Shown piece after piece: positions 54,474 through 64,000 of a stretch of DNA of 64,000 nt. Position numbers and translations under genes: made by a program. The number at the start of each line of letters is the position of its first letter. Position 1 is the stretch's first letter. Source of the DNA: Kangiella shandongensis (lineage in GTDB: Bacteria; Pseudomonadota; Gammaproteobacteria; Enterobacterales; Kangiellaceae); NCBI RefSeq assembly GCF_020005365.1, contig NZ_JACNML010000004.1, positions 124,001 through 188,000 on the forward strand, in the 5' to 3' direction. The notes beneath the pieces were generated by a model. The model was not told the DNA's origin and searched no databases. It saw nothing but the letters and a program-made list of their open reading frames with translations.

Positions 54474-54860
54474 TTATCTGTCTTTATTCAACCAGTTTAA
54501 GGCCTGTTTAATATCTTTAAAGAACTTCACTTCGCCTGAAGTAAACCAGTTGCCAATTTTGGCAATAGTTTGTTGCCAATCTTTATTACCGTATATTGCT
54601 ATCTTACGGAATTTACTGCCATGCTTTAAACCGAGTTTGAGGTCATCCCAGGCAGCTCTTGCTTCCCAGCCTTCAAACTCGGTAGCATCTATTAATGCAT
54701 CAACTTCTGGATTGACCACAGACTGTAATGCGGAGTCGATCATTGGCATCATGGTCTGATAGTCTTCGTGAGTTAGTTTGCCCTTGGCTTTTAAGCTTAA
54801 AAAGAAATTATTATCGTGACGCTCGATACCGACGTGTAAACCGTGAGTTTCAATTTCCAT
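54474..54860 (-). CDS. SpoIIAA-like STAS/SEC14-fold protein
   Basis: A 128-residue soluble protein of the SpoIIAA-like (DUF3478) group: FFLSLKAKGKLTHEDYQTMM, ALIDATEFEGWEARAAWDDL, KIAIYGNKDWQQTIAKIGNW and the C-terminal KFFKDIKQALNWL. Such proteins are often stress-linked and may bind lipids; the role is unknown. Confidence 0.78.
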   Translation of the reverse strand: MEIETHGLHVGIERHDNNFFLSLKAKGKLTHEDYQTMMPMIDSALQSVVNPEVDALIDATEFEGWEARAAWDDLKLGLKHGSKFRKIAIYGNKDWQQTIAKIGNWFTSGEVKFFKDIKQALNWLNKDR

Positions 54861-54928
54861 ACTAAACCTCCTTTAGGATTCAACGACTAATTTCAGTATA
54901 ACGAGTTATTGTTTTATAAGCATCTCGG

Positions 54929-55348
54929 CTAGCTTTTAAATAGATCATCCATACGACTAAAGCCTTTAAACTCCAGAGCATTGCCTGAAGGGTCATTGAA
55001 AAACATGGTTGCCTGTTCGCCGGGTTTACCAGCAAAGCGAATATAAGGCTCAATAACAAAGGCTATATTGTTCTGCTTTAAATGTTCAGCCAGCTGCTTC
55101 CATGATTCCATGTCCAGAACGACACCGAAGTGGGGGATTGGCACACCATGGCCATCAACGGCTGATTTATTTGAAGCTTTGATTTCCATGGCCTTATCAA
55201 GATGAACCACCAGCTGATGCCCGAAGCAGTCATAATCAATCCAGTGCTCACTGGAACGTCCTTCGTTAAATCCAAGTAATTCTCCATAAAACTTGCGAGC
55301 CTGAGCCAGGTCATGTACTGGGATTGCTAGGTGAAATGGTTGAGGCAT
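54929..55348 (-). CDS. VOC-family (glyoxalase-fold) protein
   Basis: A 139-residue vicinal-oxygen-chelate protein. [20 protein letters not shown] is the standard start with a metal-ligand His, [19 protein letters not shown] opens the second half, and [15 protein letters not shown] has the final Glu ligand. The group includes dioxygenases and glyoxalase-like proteins; reaction unknown. Confidence 0.82.
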   Translation of the reverse strand: MPQPFHLAIPVHDLAQARKFYGELLGFNEGRSSEHWIDYDCFGHQLVVHLDKAMEIKASNKSAVDGHGVPIPHFGVVLDMESWKQLAEHLKQNNIAFVIEPYIRFAGKPGEQATMFFNDPSGNALEFKGFSRMDDLFKS

Positions 55349-55501
55349 AATGTAATTGCTTCATATTATTGGGTATTACCCCTCTTTATACCATTTTTGA
55401 AAAGAGCTATCAGTTACCATGGAAAGGTTTTAACGGAAATTATGTAAGAAAAGAGTCTTTGGCTTCGTCAGTATTAGTGAGGTCACTAAAGGAGAAGTTA
55501 G

Positions 55502-56047
55502 TTGAACAAACGACAAAAGCGGAACATTGCTACATTAGCAAACCAATATGGACGGCAGGTTTTTTCTACAGCGTACCGAATTTTGGGCGATAGTCATCAT
55601 GCCGAAGATGTGGTGCAGGATGTTTATATGAAGCTGTTTAAGAAAGCACCTAAGGCGTTCGACAAAGTAAAAAACTGGCCCGCTTATTTAACCACAATGG
55701 CTGCTTCGACAAGTCTGGATTTATTGCGTAAAAAGTGCCGCCTTTCTGAAAACAGTATATCCGATATTAATTTAAGTACTTCTGAAAATACAGACGCTGA
55801 TTTACCAGAAAAACAGGTGTCTCTGCAGCAGGATCTACACCAGCTGCGTAAAGCCTTAACCCATGTTACAGCAAGAGAGTCTGAGGTATTTGTGTTGCGT
55901 TTTGTTGAAGAGTTTACTTACCAGGAAATTGCCGATCAACTAGGCATCACCGTTAGCAACGTAGGCATTATAGTTAATAGAACCAGACAAAAGTTGGCTG
56001 AGTTAATCGTCAATCAACAACATTCAGGAGATAAGCATGAAATCTAA
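55502..56047 (+). CDS. ECF-type RNA polymerase sigma factor
   Basis: A 181-residue sigma-70 family factor with region 2 (STAYRILGDSHHAEDVVQDV) and region 4 (EEFTYQEIADQLGITVSNVG). It starts at TTG 55502, with AAAGGAGAAG six bases or so upstream; no nearby ATG is in frame. It overlaps the next gene by 11 bases, which encodes a membrane protein that is likely its anti-sigma. Confidence 0.85.
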   Translation: MNKRQKRNIATLANQYGRQVFSTAYRILGDSHHAEDVVQDVYMKLFKKAPKAFDKVKNWPAYLTTMAASTSLDLLRKKCRLSENSISDINLSTSENTDADLPEKQVSLQQDLHQLRKALTHVTARESEVFVLRFVEEFTYQEIADQLGITVSNVGIIVNRTRQKLAELIVNQQHSGDKHEI

Positions 56048-56858
56048 AACTGAGCAACGTTTGGATGAGATGGTACAAACCATGCAGCGTCAACAAGCAT
56101 CGGAACAAAATACAGAGCAAGTACAGTTGAACCTGATTAATGCTATAGAAGCTGAGGCAGGGCGTACAAATGAAATATCCCCGGGGCAGAAGCTAGGGCA
56201 GTGGTTTAAGAGTAACTTTATCAAGTCGCCGCTGAAAATCGTGGGCTCTATGGGGGCTGCGGCCAGCTTTGCACTGGTACTGTTTTTATTCAGCGCCTCA
56301 CCGCAGGTATCTTTCGCGAGCATGGCTTCAAAGTTAAAACAGGTCAGTAATTTTTTCTATGAAGCCACCATGACCAATGCTGGTATGCATTTGATGGACA
56401 TCAGGGTTTATTACCGATCAAGTGGAGAGTTACGAATGGAAAGTTACTCTTTAGATAACACGCAAACTCCTTCATTCATTAATATTATGAATATTGGGGA
56501 AGGAAGGGGAGTTATGAAATTACCTGCTTCTGGCGAGAGTGTTCCATTTTCTTTCGAGCCGAATGCTACTGCACAAAGCGTTCAGGAAGATCCTTTATAC
56601 TGGCGCAAACTCATTCTTAATGTTGATCCAGAAAGTGCAGAGCCAATCGGGACTAAAAATATTTCAGGTACAGAGCTGACGGGGTATTTAATTGAGCAGG
56701 AGAGCATCAAGACCGAAGTTTGGGTGCAGCCTGATAGTCAACTACCCATGGCCATCAGCGTTACTCAGTATTTAGAAAGTGGCGATATAGGCTTTGAAAT
56801 GAAAGCGGATGTACTCTATAACCAAAGTTTTGATGATAGTTTGTTTGATCTAAACTAG
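56037..56858 (+). CDS. Membrane anti-sigma candidate with LolA-like outer domain
   Basis: A 273-residue protein with a cytoplasmic N-terminal part of about 65 residues, one membrane helix (IVGSMGAAASFALVLFLFSA), and a periplasmic domain rich in beta strands (FFYEATMTNAGMHLMDIRVY, TELTGYLIEQESIKTEVWVQ) like outer-membrane lipoprotein-sorting (LolA/RseB-like) folds. Overlap with the sigma gene and this topology suggest an anti-sigma in which the lipoprotein-like sensor is fused to the membrane part; this is inference. Confidence 0.68.
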   Translation: MKSKTEQRLDEMVQTMQRQQASEQNTEQVQLNLINAIEAEAGRTNEISPGQKLGQWFKSNFIKSPLKIVGSMGAAASFALVLFLFSASPQVSFASMASKLKQVSNFFYEATMTNAGMHLMDIRVYYRSSGELRMESYSLDNTQTPSFINIMNIGEGRGVMKLPASGESVPFSFEPNATAQSVQEDPLYWRKLILNVDPESAEPIGTKNISGTELTGYLIEQESIKTEVWVQPDSQLPMAISVTQYLESGDIGFEMKADVLYNQSFDDSLFDLN

Positions 56859-56865
56859 AGTAGGT

Positions 56866-56896
56866 TCCTAGTGATGGTCGACAACCATCACTAGGA
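56866..56896. terminator. Perfect 13-bp hairpin after sigma/anti-sigma genes
   Basis: TCCTAGTGATGGT (56866-56878), loop CGACA, ACCATCACTAGGA (56884-56896). No T-run follows on either strand, so termination is uncertain. It lies between the convergent anti-sigma and yjdM genes. Confidence 0.5.
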
Positions 56897-56937
56897 TATT
56901 AAGCGTCCTTCCAAGGACAGATTATTTGCGAGAAACG

Positions 56938-57276
56938 TTATACTTTTTTCACAAACTCAGACTTCAGTTTCATGGCTCCAATCCCTGGAATTTTACAGTC
57001 AATATCGTGGTCACCATCAACCAGACGAATATTTTTAACTTTGGTTCCAACTTTTACTACCTGAGAGGAACCTTTAATCTTAAGGTCTTTAATAACCGTA
57101 ATGGTATCGCCATCTTGCAATACGTTACCGTTGGAATCTTTAATTGAAGGCTCTTCAGAGGCGTTGTCTGCTGCATTCTGTGACCATTCGTGACCACACT
57201 CAGGACAAACATACATATTTTGATCTTCGTAAGTGTAGCTGGAGTCGCACTGAGGACAGTTGGGTAATTGGCTCAT
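56938..57276 (-). CDS. yjdM: PhnA/YjdM-family zinc-ribbon protein
   Basis: A 112-residue protein with an N-terminal zinc ribbon (CPQCDSSY and CPECGHEW, C-x2-C pairs) and a C-terminal beta-barrel domain ([48 protein letters not shown]). Once named PhnA for phosphonoacetate hydrolysis, E. coli YjdM is not that enzyme and its role is unclear. Confidence 0.92.
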   Translation of the reverse strand: MSQLPNCPQCDSSYTYEDQNMYVCPECGHEWSQNAADNASEEPSIKDSNGNVLQDGDTITVIKDLKIKGSSQVVKVGTKVKNIRLVDGDHDIDCKIPGIGAMKLKSEFVKKV

Positions 57277-57369
57277 AATTCTAGTCTAGATAAATAAAAG
57301 TAATGTCATTATAAGTTATTTCTGACACATTAGTAGGGCATTGTTGATATTGGTATCCGGTCACAATCA

Positions 57370-57858
57370 TCAATCAGCCATCTGTTTGCGCATCAGTGGA
57401 CTCGAAAATAGTTCATATAACAGTTTCAGATTTAAGCGATAGCTGTCAGCCATTTCTTCGGTATACTCTTCGAGTTGCTCCAGCCCGGTCTTATCAAACA
57501 ATCGGCCGTCCAGAAATACGGCTTCAATATCCTGAGTATTTTCTATGTCACCGAGAGGGTTTGAATTGAGCAATACCAAGTCGGCTTTCTTACCCGGCTC
57601 TATGCTGCCTAAATCCTCTGTTCTGTTGGCAAACGTAGCTGGAATGTAAGTAGCGCTACGAATCGCTTCAAAGCTGGTTAAGCCCGACACTACCAGGTAC
57701 TTCAATTCATCGTGCAGGCTTGAACCAGTAAACACATAGGTATTGATATTATCAGTGCCAACCAACGGGGCTTCCTCAACCGGTGTGATCAGCAGCAAAG
57801 TTAAGGTGATCATCAAAGCGATTAGCAGCAATGATAAAATTCTTATAAACCGTTTCAT
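57370..57858 (-). pseudogene. Amidohydrolase remnant: signal anchor joined to the C-terminal end
   Basis: A 162-residue frame. Residues 1-25 are a signal peptide or anchor. From about residue 34 it matches the C-terminal part of imidazolonepropionase-like amidohydrolases: GTDNINTYVFTGSSLHDELK, EAIRSATYIPATFANRTEDL, GSIEPGKKADLVLLNSNPLG and AVFLDGRLFD. The HxH motif, the Lys and the other His ligands, some 300 residues, are absent. The frame has no stop, which points to an in-frame internal deletion. It is unlikely to be catalytic; a small secreted fragment is possible. Confidence 0.7.
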
Positions 57859-57963
57859 TCCTTGAGCCCTTAGTGCGCTTCAAGAGTAAAAATAGGTTAT
57901 CAAACTCAAAACGGCGATTGGAGTGCTTAAGGTTTCTCACTGTAACAAAGTACAAACTATGTA

Positions 57964-58170
57964 TTAGCCAGAATCCCTGGGAGCGTCTTCATCACATTTT
58001 ACGCAATTTAGCTTCTCGCCCAACATTTGATTTCTGCCTTGCTCTGACTCTACCCAGGGGCGATTAATAAAAGGGGGCTTGTGACGAACATGTTGGAAAT
58101 GTCCACAGGCTAATTCTGCAACCCAGTCATTATGCTCGTCTTTATGATATCCAGTAATAGCATTTTTCAT
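57964..58170 (-). CDS. DUF3565 small protein
   Basis: A 68-residue protein of the DUF3565 family: ITGYHKDEHNDWVAELACGH, HVRHKPPFINRPWVESEQGR and a C-terminal LNCVKCDEDAP. Conserved Cys and His pairs (CGH, CVKC) suggest metal binding. It is 8 bp after tpm and probably in the same transcript. Function unknown. Confidence 0.8.
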   Translation of the reverse strand: MKNAITGYHKDEHNDWVAELACGHFQHVRHKPPFINRPWVESEQGRNQMLGEKLNCVKCDEDAPRDSG

Positions 58171-58178
58171 CGCGTGAT

Positions 58179-58820
58179 TTAGTTATGAGGACTTAGCAAC
58201 CATATGGCTTCATCAGCTGCAGCCTGGCCTTTTAATCCACCTTCGACCGATTCAGTTTCCAAGTGTTTTACAGCGTAACTATTATCATAGTAGCTCTTGA
58301 GCATTGGTTCGCTAATCGCAAAAGGCGGGCCACTCATGGCATTTTGGTCATATTCAAAAGTAATGACAAGCTGTGGTGCTTTGTGAGTTAATTTTTCGAG
58401 CTGAGCAGTATAGCGTTGTCTCAATTCTCCTGGCAGAGCAACCAGGGCTGCTCTGTCATAAATAGCATCTATATCGCCCAGCTGCTCCGGGGTTAACTCG
58501 AAAATGTCACCTACAAAAATATTGACCCTTTCAGCTTGGTAGAGCGTCAGGTTATCCAGGCTTGTTATCTTCGGTTTCAAGTTTAACTCATCAAAAAGCT
58601 CCTTGATTGCCGTTTCACTTAATTCAACACCGATAACATGACAGCCTTTCGACAATAGCCAGTGTATGTCATGAGTTTTGCCGCATAGTGGGACAAACAC
58701 CCTGGATCCCGGGTTTAAGCGCAGGGATGGGAAATGTTTAACCAGCAGAGCATTAGCCTTGCCTTCATGAAAGCCAATTTCTCTGTCGTGCCATTTGTCA
58801 TGCCAGAACTGTGGTTCCAA
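58179..58820 (-). CDS. tpm: Thiopurine S-methyltransferase
   Basis: A 213-residue SAM-dependent methyltransferase of the TPMT family. FWHDKWHDREIGFHEGKANA is the typical start, and VFVPLCGKTHDIHWLLSKGC with VIGVELSETAIKELF the SAM-binding part; AIYDRAALVALP follows. Bacterial enzymes methylate selenium and tellurium oxyanions or thiols. Monocistronic or with DUF3565. Confidence 0.92.
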   Translation of the reverse strand: MEPQFWHDKWHDREIGFHEGKANALLVKHFPSLRLNPGSRVFVPLCGKTHDIHWLLSKGCHVIGVELSETAIKELFDELNLKPKITSLDNLTLYQAERVNIFVGDIFELTPEQLGDIDAIYDRAALVALPGELRQRYTAQLEKLTHKAPQLVITFEYDQNAMSGPPFAISEPMLKSYYDNSYAVKHLETESVEGGLKGQAAADEAIWLLSPHN

Positions 58821-59014
58821 GGTTCACTCCTCAAGACTTTGGTCGGTCTTTTTCCATTTTAACAATTCTTACTGAGGATATAGGCTGATACCTTTTTAAA
58901 CAAGGCTCATCTTATTTGCTCTTGCTCTTTACGCAAGCGTTCTACAGACCTGGGGGAGCTATAACTACCAAGGATAATAAGTCTTGATATGAGTCCTTTT
59001 TTGCATTAGTTTTA

Positions 59015-59044
59015 TTGATTAAGAGATTCTATGTAGTCTATAGT
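59015..59044 (+). promoter_or_regulatory. Candidate katG promoter
   Basis: TTGATT (59015-59020), 18 bases, TATAGT (59039-59044) lie about 80 bases before the katG start. The 302-bp gap between tpm and katG holds no ORF I can support. An OxyR site could lie upstream but no clear ATAG-N7 tetrad was confirmed. Confidence 0.35.
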
Positions 59045-59104
59045 ATATAAAAATCTAGGAGTCAACGGCTTAGCGCTATACTTGATAAGTACTTTGGGTG
59101 ATAA

Positions 59105-61354
<2,250 letters not shown>

Positions 61355-61375
61355 ACACAATTAGACACCGTTAAT

Positions 61376-61402
61376 AAAAGCCACCTTTGCGGGTGGCTTT
61401 TT
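61376..61402 (+). terminator. Intrinsic terminator after katG
   Basis: AAAAGCCACC-TTTGCG-GGTGGCTTTTT: ten-base stem with a T-run. Confidence 0.85.
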
Positions 61403-61458
61403 GATGATGCTCTCGTGTAAAGTACATGAGTTGTTTTATTAATTTACAAGGAGCTCGC

Positions 61459-62103
61459 ATGCCAGTGACAACCTCTACGGACTGTAACCTTATCTTCTAC
61501 ACCAACCCTCAATCACGGGCCCAAATTGCACGCTGGATGCTTGAAGAAGTCAGCGTTGAATATCGACAGGAAATTCTAGAGTATGGCTCTTCAATGAAGG
61601 CCGCCGAGTATTTAAAAATCAATCCAATGGGTAAAGTTCCGGCCATTGTTCATGATGGCAAAGTTGTTACCGAATGCGCCGCTATCTGTGCTTATTTAGC
61701 CGATGCTTTCCCTGAGACTCAGTTAGCTCCTGCGTTGGATGATCGTGCTGACTACTATCGCTGGCTCTTTTTCAGCGCCGGCCCATTGGAAGCTGCCATC
61801 GTTAATCGTTCTTTGAACGTATCGGTAAAAGAGGAGCAGGAGCGAATGGTTGGTTATGGGAACTATGAGCGCGTTTTAGACGTTCTTTCGGAGAAATTGC
61901 AGAGCACGCCATATATCGCTGGTGAAAAATTTACAGCCGCTGATGTTTATGTCGGTTCACATGTTGGCTGGGGACTAGAGTTTGGTAGTATTGATAAGCG
62001 CCCAGGGTTTGAAGAATATGCAGCTCGATTGGCTAAGAGGCCTGCTTTTAAGGCTGCGAAGAAAATTGATGAGCAGTTGATCGCAGAAAGAGAGAATGCT
62101 TAA
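61459..62103 (+). CDS. Glutathione S-transferase
   Basis: A 214-residue GST. The N-terminal thioredoxin fold (IFYTNPQSRAQIARWMLEEV, INPMGKVPAIVHDGKVVTEC with the cis-Pro glutathione loop) and the helical domain (PYIAGEKFTAADVYVGSHVG) are typical. The frame extends to 61426, but ATG 61459 with AAGGAGC upstream is the likely start. It may act with KatG in oxidative-stress defence. Confidence 0.88.
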   Translation: MPVTTSTDCNLIFYTNPQSRAQIARWMLEEVSVEYRQEILEYGSSMKAAEYLKINPMGKVPAIVHDGKVVTECAAICAYLADAFPETQLAPALDDRADYYRWLFFSAGPLEAAIVNRSLNVSVKEEQERMVGYGNYERVLDVLSEKLQSTPYIAGEKFTAADVYVGSHVGWGLEFGSIDKRPGFEEYAARLAKRPAFKAAKKIDEQLIAERENA

Positions 62104-62106
62104 AAC

Positions 62107-62130
62107 AAAGCCATCTACTGAGGTGGCTTT
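62107..62130. terminator. Intrinsic terminator
   Basis: AAAGCCATCT-ACTG-AGGTGGCTTT (one G-T pair) then CTT. It overlaps the last codons of the convergent minus-strand gene. Confidence 0.65.
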
Positions 62131-62447
62131 CTTAATCCTGCTGTTGGTTCGCCTTTAGTTAAAGCCGTAACGTAAATCAGATACAAAATAGATAGAGCAA
62201 CAGGCAGGGCGTGCCACCAGTTTGATAAATAAGGTGAGTCATTATTATAAAAAATAATCAGTAGAGTGATAACTGCGGCACTGGATAAAGGCAGTATAAA
62301 CACCGACGCATTTAGTAGCTTTAGCTTTAAGCCTTTAATTGTATGGGTAGTTACAGCGCCTGAAGCACTAAATACTACAAACATAAATTGAAAGCCCGCA
62401 AACATAAATTGCAGAAAACAACCAATGATTAAAACTGTTAGAGACAT
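62115..62447 (-). CDS. Small membrane protein, family not recognised
   Basis: A 110-residue protein with three or four hydrophobic helices (LTVLIIGCFLQFMFAGFQFM, NASVFILPLSSAAVITLLII and PVALSILYLIYVTAL). No known motif. It has a plausible ribosome site (AGGAAGG) before ATG 62447 and follows the acetyltransferase gene by 18 bp. Confidence 0.55.
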   Translation of the reverse strand: MSLTVLIIGCFLQFMFAGFQFMFVVFSASGAVTTHTIKGLKLKLLNASVFILPLSSAAVITLLIIFYNNDSPYLSNWWHALPVALSILYLIYVTALTKGEPTAGLRKPPQ

Positions 62448-62465
62448 ATACCTTCCTTGCGAATA

Positions 62466-62954
62466 TTAATTCAATACCTTTTGCCAATAGCCAACATCAA
62501 CCCACTTATTGAATTTAAAACCAACTTCTTTAAAGTGAGCGACCTGTTCCATACCCATCTTCTCGTGTAAGGCGATACTGGCAGGGTTGGGTAATGATAT
62601 ACCACCCATTGCTGCATGGTAACCCGAGTTTTGTAATTTAGTGAACAATTTCCGGTAAAGCTCGGTCCCGAGCCCTTTGCTCAGGGAGCGGTGTGAGAGA
62701 TAAACGGATACTTCTACTGAAAAGCGATAAGCGCAACGGCCTTTCCATTTGCTGGCGTAGGCATATCCGATAATATGACCGTTTTCTTCATATACCAGAT
62801 AGGGCAAACCTTGCTGTATTGTGTCTTGAATACGGGCGGCAATATCGGAAGGTGGCACCTGCTCAGTCTCAAAGGTAACTATCGTATTTTGGATATAATA
62901 ATTGTAGATGTTGGCGATAATGCTGGCATCTTCTGGTGAAGCATTTCTAATCAT
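62466..62954 (-). CDS. GNAT acetyltransferase (phosphinothricin/Met-sulfone type)
   Basis: A 162-residue acetyltransferase: IRNASPEDASIIANIYNYYI at the start, SVEVSVYLSHRSLSKGLGTE as the acetyl-CoA loop, and GISLPNPASIALHEKMGMEQ, with FKEVGFKFNKWVDVGYWQK at the end. This resembles the Pat/YncA group, which acetylates methionine sulfone, sulfoximine or phosphinothricin-like amines. Resistance is not implied. Confidence 0.85.
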   Translation of the reverse strand: MIRNASPEDASIIANIYNYYIQNTIVTFETEQVPPSDIAARIQDTIQQGLPYLVYEENGHIIGYAYASKWKGRCAYRFSVEVSVYLSHRSLSKGLGTELYRKLFTKLQNSGYHAAMGGISLPNPASIALHEKMGMEQVAHFKEVGFKFNKWVDVGYWQKVLN

Positions 62955-63006
62955 GCTTTTGTCCTGATCTTATATAACGCAGTTGTTGTAGAGTATATCG
63001 ATAACC

Positions 63007-63354
63007 TCAGATTGACTCAAAGCGACGGGACCAGTTACCGCCATGCTGTTGCTCGCAGGCCTCCTCGGTATCAAAAGTAATCTGCTGTCGACTATTTTTT
63101 ATAGGAACCTTAATATCTCTGAGTTTGTCGACAATGAGTGATCGTAGAAAGCTATCCTGATGTTCCTGAATGGCCTTAGAGAGCGAGTTTTGAGTATCAA
63201 AGATACAAACGATCTTTAACGATTCAGGGAAAGATTTATAGTCAACAATGTGTGTTAACCATTCGAAACCTTGTACAGAGTCAGAAAGAATGTGACAAGC
63301 TTCGGTTAGTGTTTCGATAATCAGTTTTTCTGTTCTCTTGTCACTTTTTTTCAT
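63007..63354 (-). CDS. Conserved small protein of unknown function
   Basis: A 115-residue soluble protein: KKSDKRTEKLIIETLTEACH, VQGFEWLTHIVDYKSFPESL, KIVCIFDTQNSLSKAIQEHQ and ITFDTEEACEQQHGGNWSRR. Similar proteins occur in marine Gammaproteobacteria and are sometimes labelled Fis family, without a visible Fis helix-turn-helix here. Function not known. Confidence 0.6.
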   Translation of the reverse strand: MKKSDKRTEKLIIETLTEACHILSDSVQGFEWLTHIVDYKSFPESLKIVCIFDTQNSLSKAIQEHQDSFLRSLIVDKLRDIKVPIKNSRQQITFDTEEACEQQHGGNWSRRFESI

Positions 63355-63378
63355 ATGAGTAGGGCTGGGACTCTGTTG

Positions 63379-63711
63379 TCAGTTGAGTTGCAAGCTAAGT
63401 ATGGAAAGAGCTGCTATTGCAGAAACGGCGACGCCAGAACCTAAGCCTAACGTGATTAGCTGCAGATGCCAACGTTTAAAGCTTTCTTTGTAAAAAATAG
63501 GTACTAACAGGCCTGATGTAATGGCTTGCGCCGCTGTGAAGAGGATTAATATTGGTTGCAGTTTAGTGCCATCACCATAAAGGTACATGACTATAATCAC
63601 TGCTATCGCTATTACAGAAATCAGGGATATTTCAATCGCATGCAATAAACGTTTCCACTGCCTTGTCTCGACTTGATTATACCAGGCTACTTTGTCCGAT
63701 ACTGTTTTCAT
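63379..63711 (-). CDS. Small membrane protein, family not recognised
   Basis: A 110-residue protein with a polar start (KVAWYNQVETRQWKRLLHAI) and about three or four hydrophobic helices (SLISVIAIAVIIVMYLYG, ILILFTAAQAITSGLLVPI, LGSGVAVSAIAALSILSL). It is two bases after the next gene upstream on the same strand, so the two are probably co-translated. Function unknown. Confidence 0.55.
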   Translation of the reverse strand: MKTVSDKVAWYNQVETRQWKRLLHAIEISLISVIAIAVIIVMYLYGDGTKLQPILILFTAAQAITSGLLVPIFYKESFKRWHLQLITLGLGSGVAVSAIAALSILSLQLN

Positions 63712-63713
63712 AT

Positions 63714-63914
63714 TCAGCCAAAACCGAGTCCAGAAAGAGCGGCAGCAATTAATAATACAACCAGTAACGCCATAGCGTACATGGCAATAAATTGAAACGC
63801 TATCGCACTGATGTCTAAAGCTGCGGCTCCACCTGCTATGCGATTTTGCCCTTTATTAGCAAAAGAAACGACTCCTAATATTAAGGCAAGCGCTCCCAAA
63901 ACAGCGATTAACAC
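63714..63914 (-). CDS. Small two-helix membrane protein
   Basis: A 66-residue hydrophobic protein (IAVLGALALILGVVSFANKG and IAFQFIAMYAMALLVVLLIA), start GTG 63914 with AAGG upstream. The frame stays open about 20 more codons upstream without a good start, so the true N-terminus could be longer. Function unknown. Confidence 0.5.
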   Translation of the reverse strand: MLIAVLGALALILGVVSFANKGQNRIAGGAAALDISAIAFQFIAMYAMALLVVLLIAAALSGLGFG

Positions 63915-63939
63915 ATCCGCAACCTTATCTAAATCCCAA

Positions 63940-64000
63940 TCAGCAACATAGCTTTCCTTTTTCGATTTCTTTGCCCGTTAAAGCGTTAACCGTCGCGTTC
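63940..64000 (-). CDS. Possible C-terminal end of a gene continuing past the window
   Basis: A minus-strand frame open from the window edge to a TGA at 63940-63942, encoding NATVNALTGKEIEKGKLCC. It is short, so this is only a possibility; the small membrane gene below it would then start 25 bp after its stop. Confidence 0.25.
   Translation of the reverse strand, partial: NATVNALTGKEIEKGKLCC

Noticed and set aside
57964-58170. DUF3565 gene and the amidohydrolase remnant as one broken gene
   Set aside because: They are unrelated families with separate starts and a 105-bp gap; DUF3565 pairs with tpm instead.

Overview
The window reads as one contiguous stretch of chromosome from a mid-GC, marine-type gammaproteobacterium. 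Gene content and order (nadB-rpoE-rseA-rseC-mucD-lepA-lepB-rnc-era-recO-pdxJ-acpS, fabA-fabB, prfB-lysS, ygfZ/sdhE-ygfX, map-glnD-dapD-dapE) are classic for the class. The protein flavour (many secreted peptidases and TonB uptake, no sugar pathways) suggests Kangiella or a close relative; that genus call is inference. No rRNA, tRNA, CRISPR, transposase or phage gene was found.

Layout. 1-3.6 kb: the 3' part of a large UvrD/RecB-like helicase-nuclease, then a GNAT acetyltransferase. 3.65-11.06 kb: a compact locus that looks built for cyanophycin or beta-aspartyl dipeptide use. It has a strong promoter, a 24-codon leader ORF and an intrinsic terminator, followed by a TonB-dependent receptor, a YfcC-type membrane transporter, an isoaspartyl-dipeptidase homologue with two altered metal ligands, and a secreted cyanophycinase. 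11-24.9 kb: two DUF885 metallopeptidase lipoproteins, a DUF4442 protein, prfB (with its programmed +1 frameshift), lysS, a beta-lactamase-fold hydrolase, fabA-fabB, an ECF sigma module and a secreted redoxin. Unusual nested palindromes lie between genes at 13.6, 15.05 and 16.8 kb.

24.9-39 kb: conserved housekeeping block (ygfZ, sdhE-ygfX, nadB, the sigma-E locus, and the lepA-to-acpS operon). The sigma-E locus is atypical: rseB is absent, and rseA sits alone between two intrinsic-terminator-like hairpins, with its own sigma-E-like promoter. 39-42.8 kb: an accessory island with a tail-anchored unknown protein, two recently duplicated DUF2931 lipoproteins and a DUF2235 (Tle1-like lipase) gene split by a single-base frameshift in an A-tract. 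This looks like an orphan type VI effector/immunity set.

42.8-53.3 kb: an SDR, glutathione peroxidase, M28 peptidase and enoyl-CoA hydratase, then the minus-strand operon map-glnD-dapD-arsC-like-dapE-M15 peptidase-DUF2897, joining lysine/peptidoglycan precursor synthesis to nitrogen sensing. 53.4-64 kb: mostly small stand-alone genes. These include an LprI+MliC two-domain lysozyme-inhibitor lipoprotein, a VOC protein, an ECF sigma/anti-sigma pair, yjdM, an amidohydrolase that has lost its catalytic core, tpm, a periplasmic catalase-peroxidase, a GST and several small membrane proteins.
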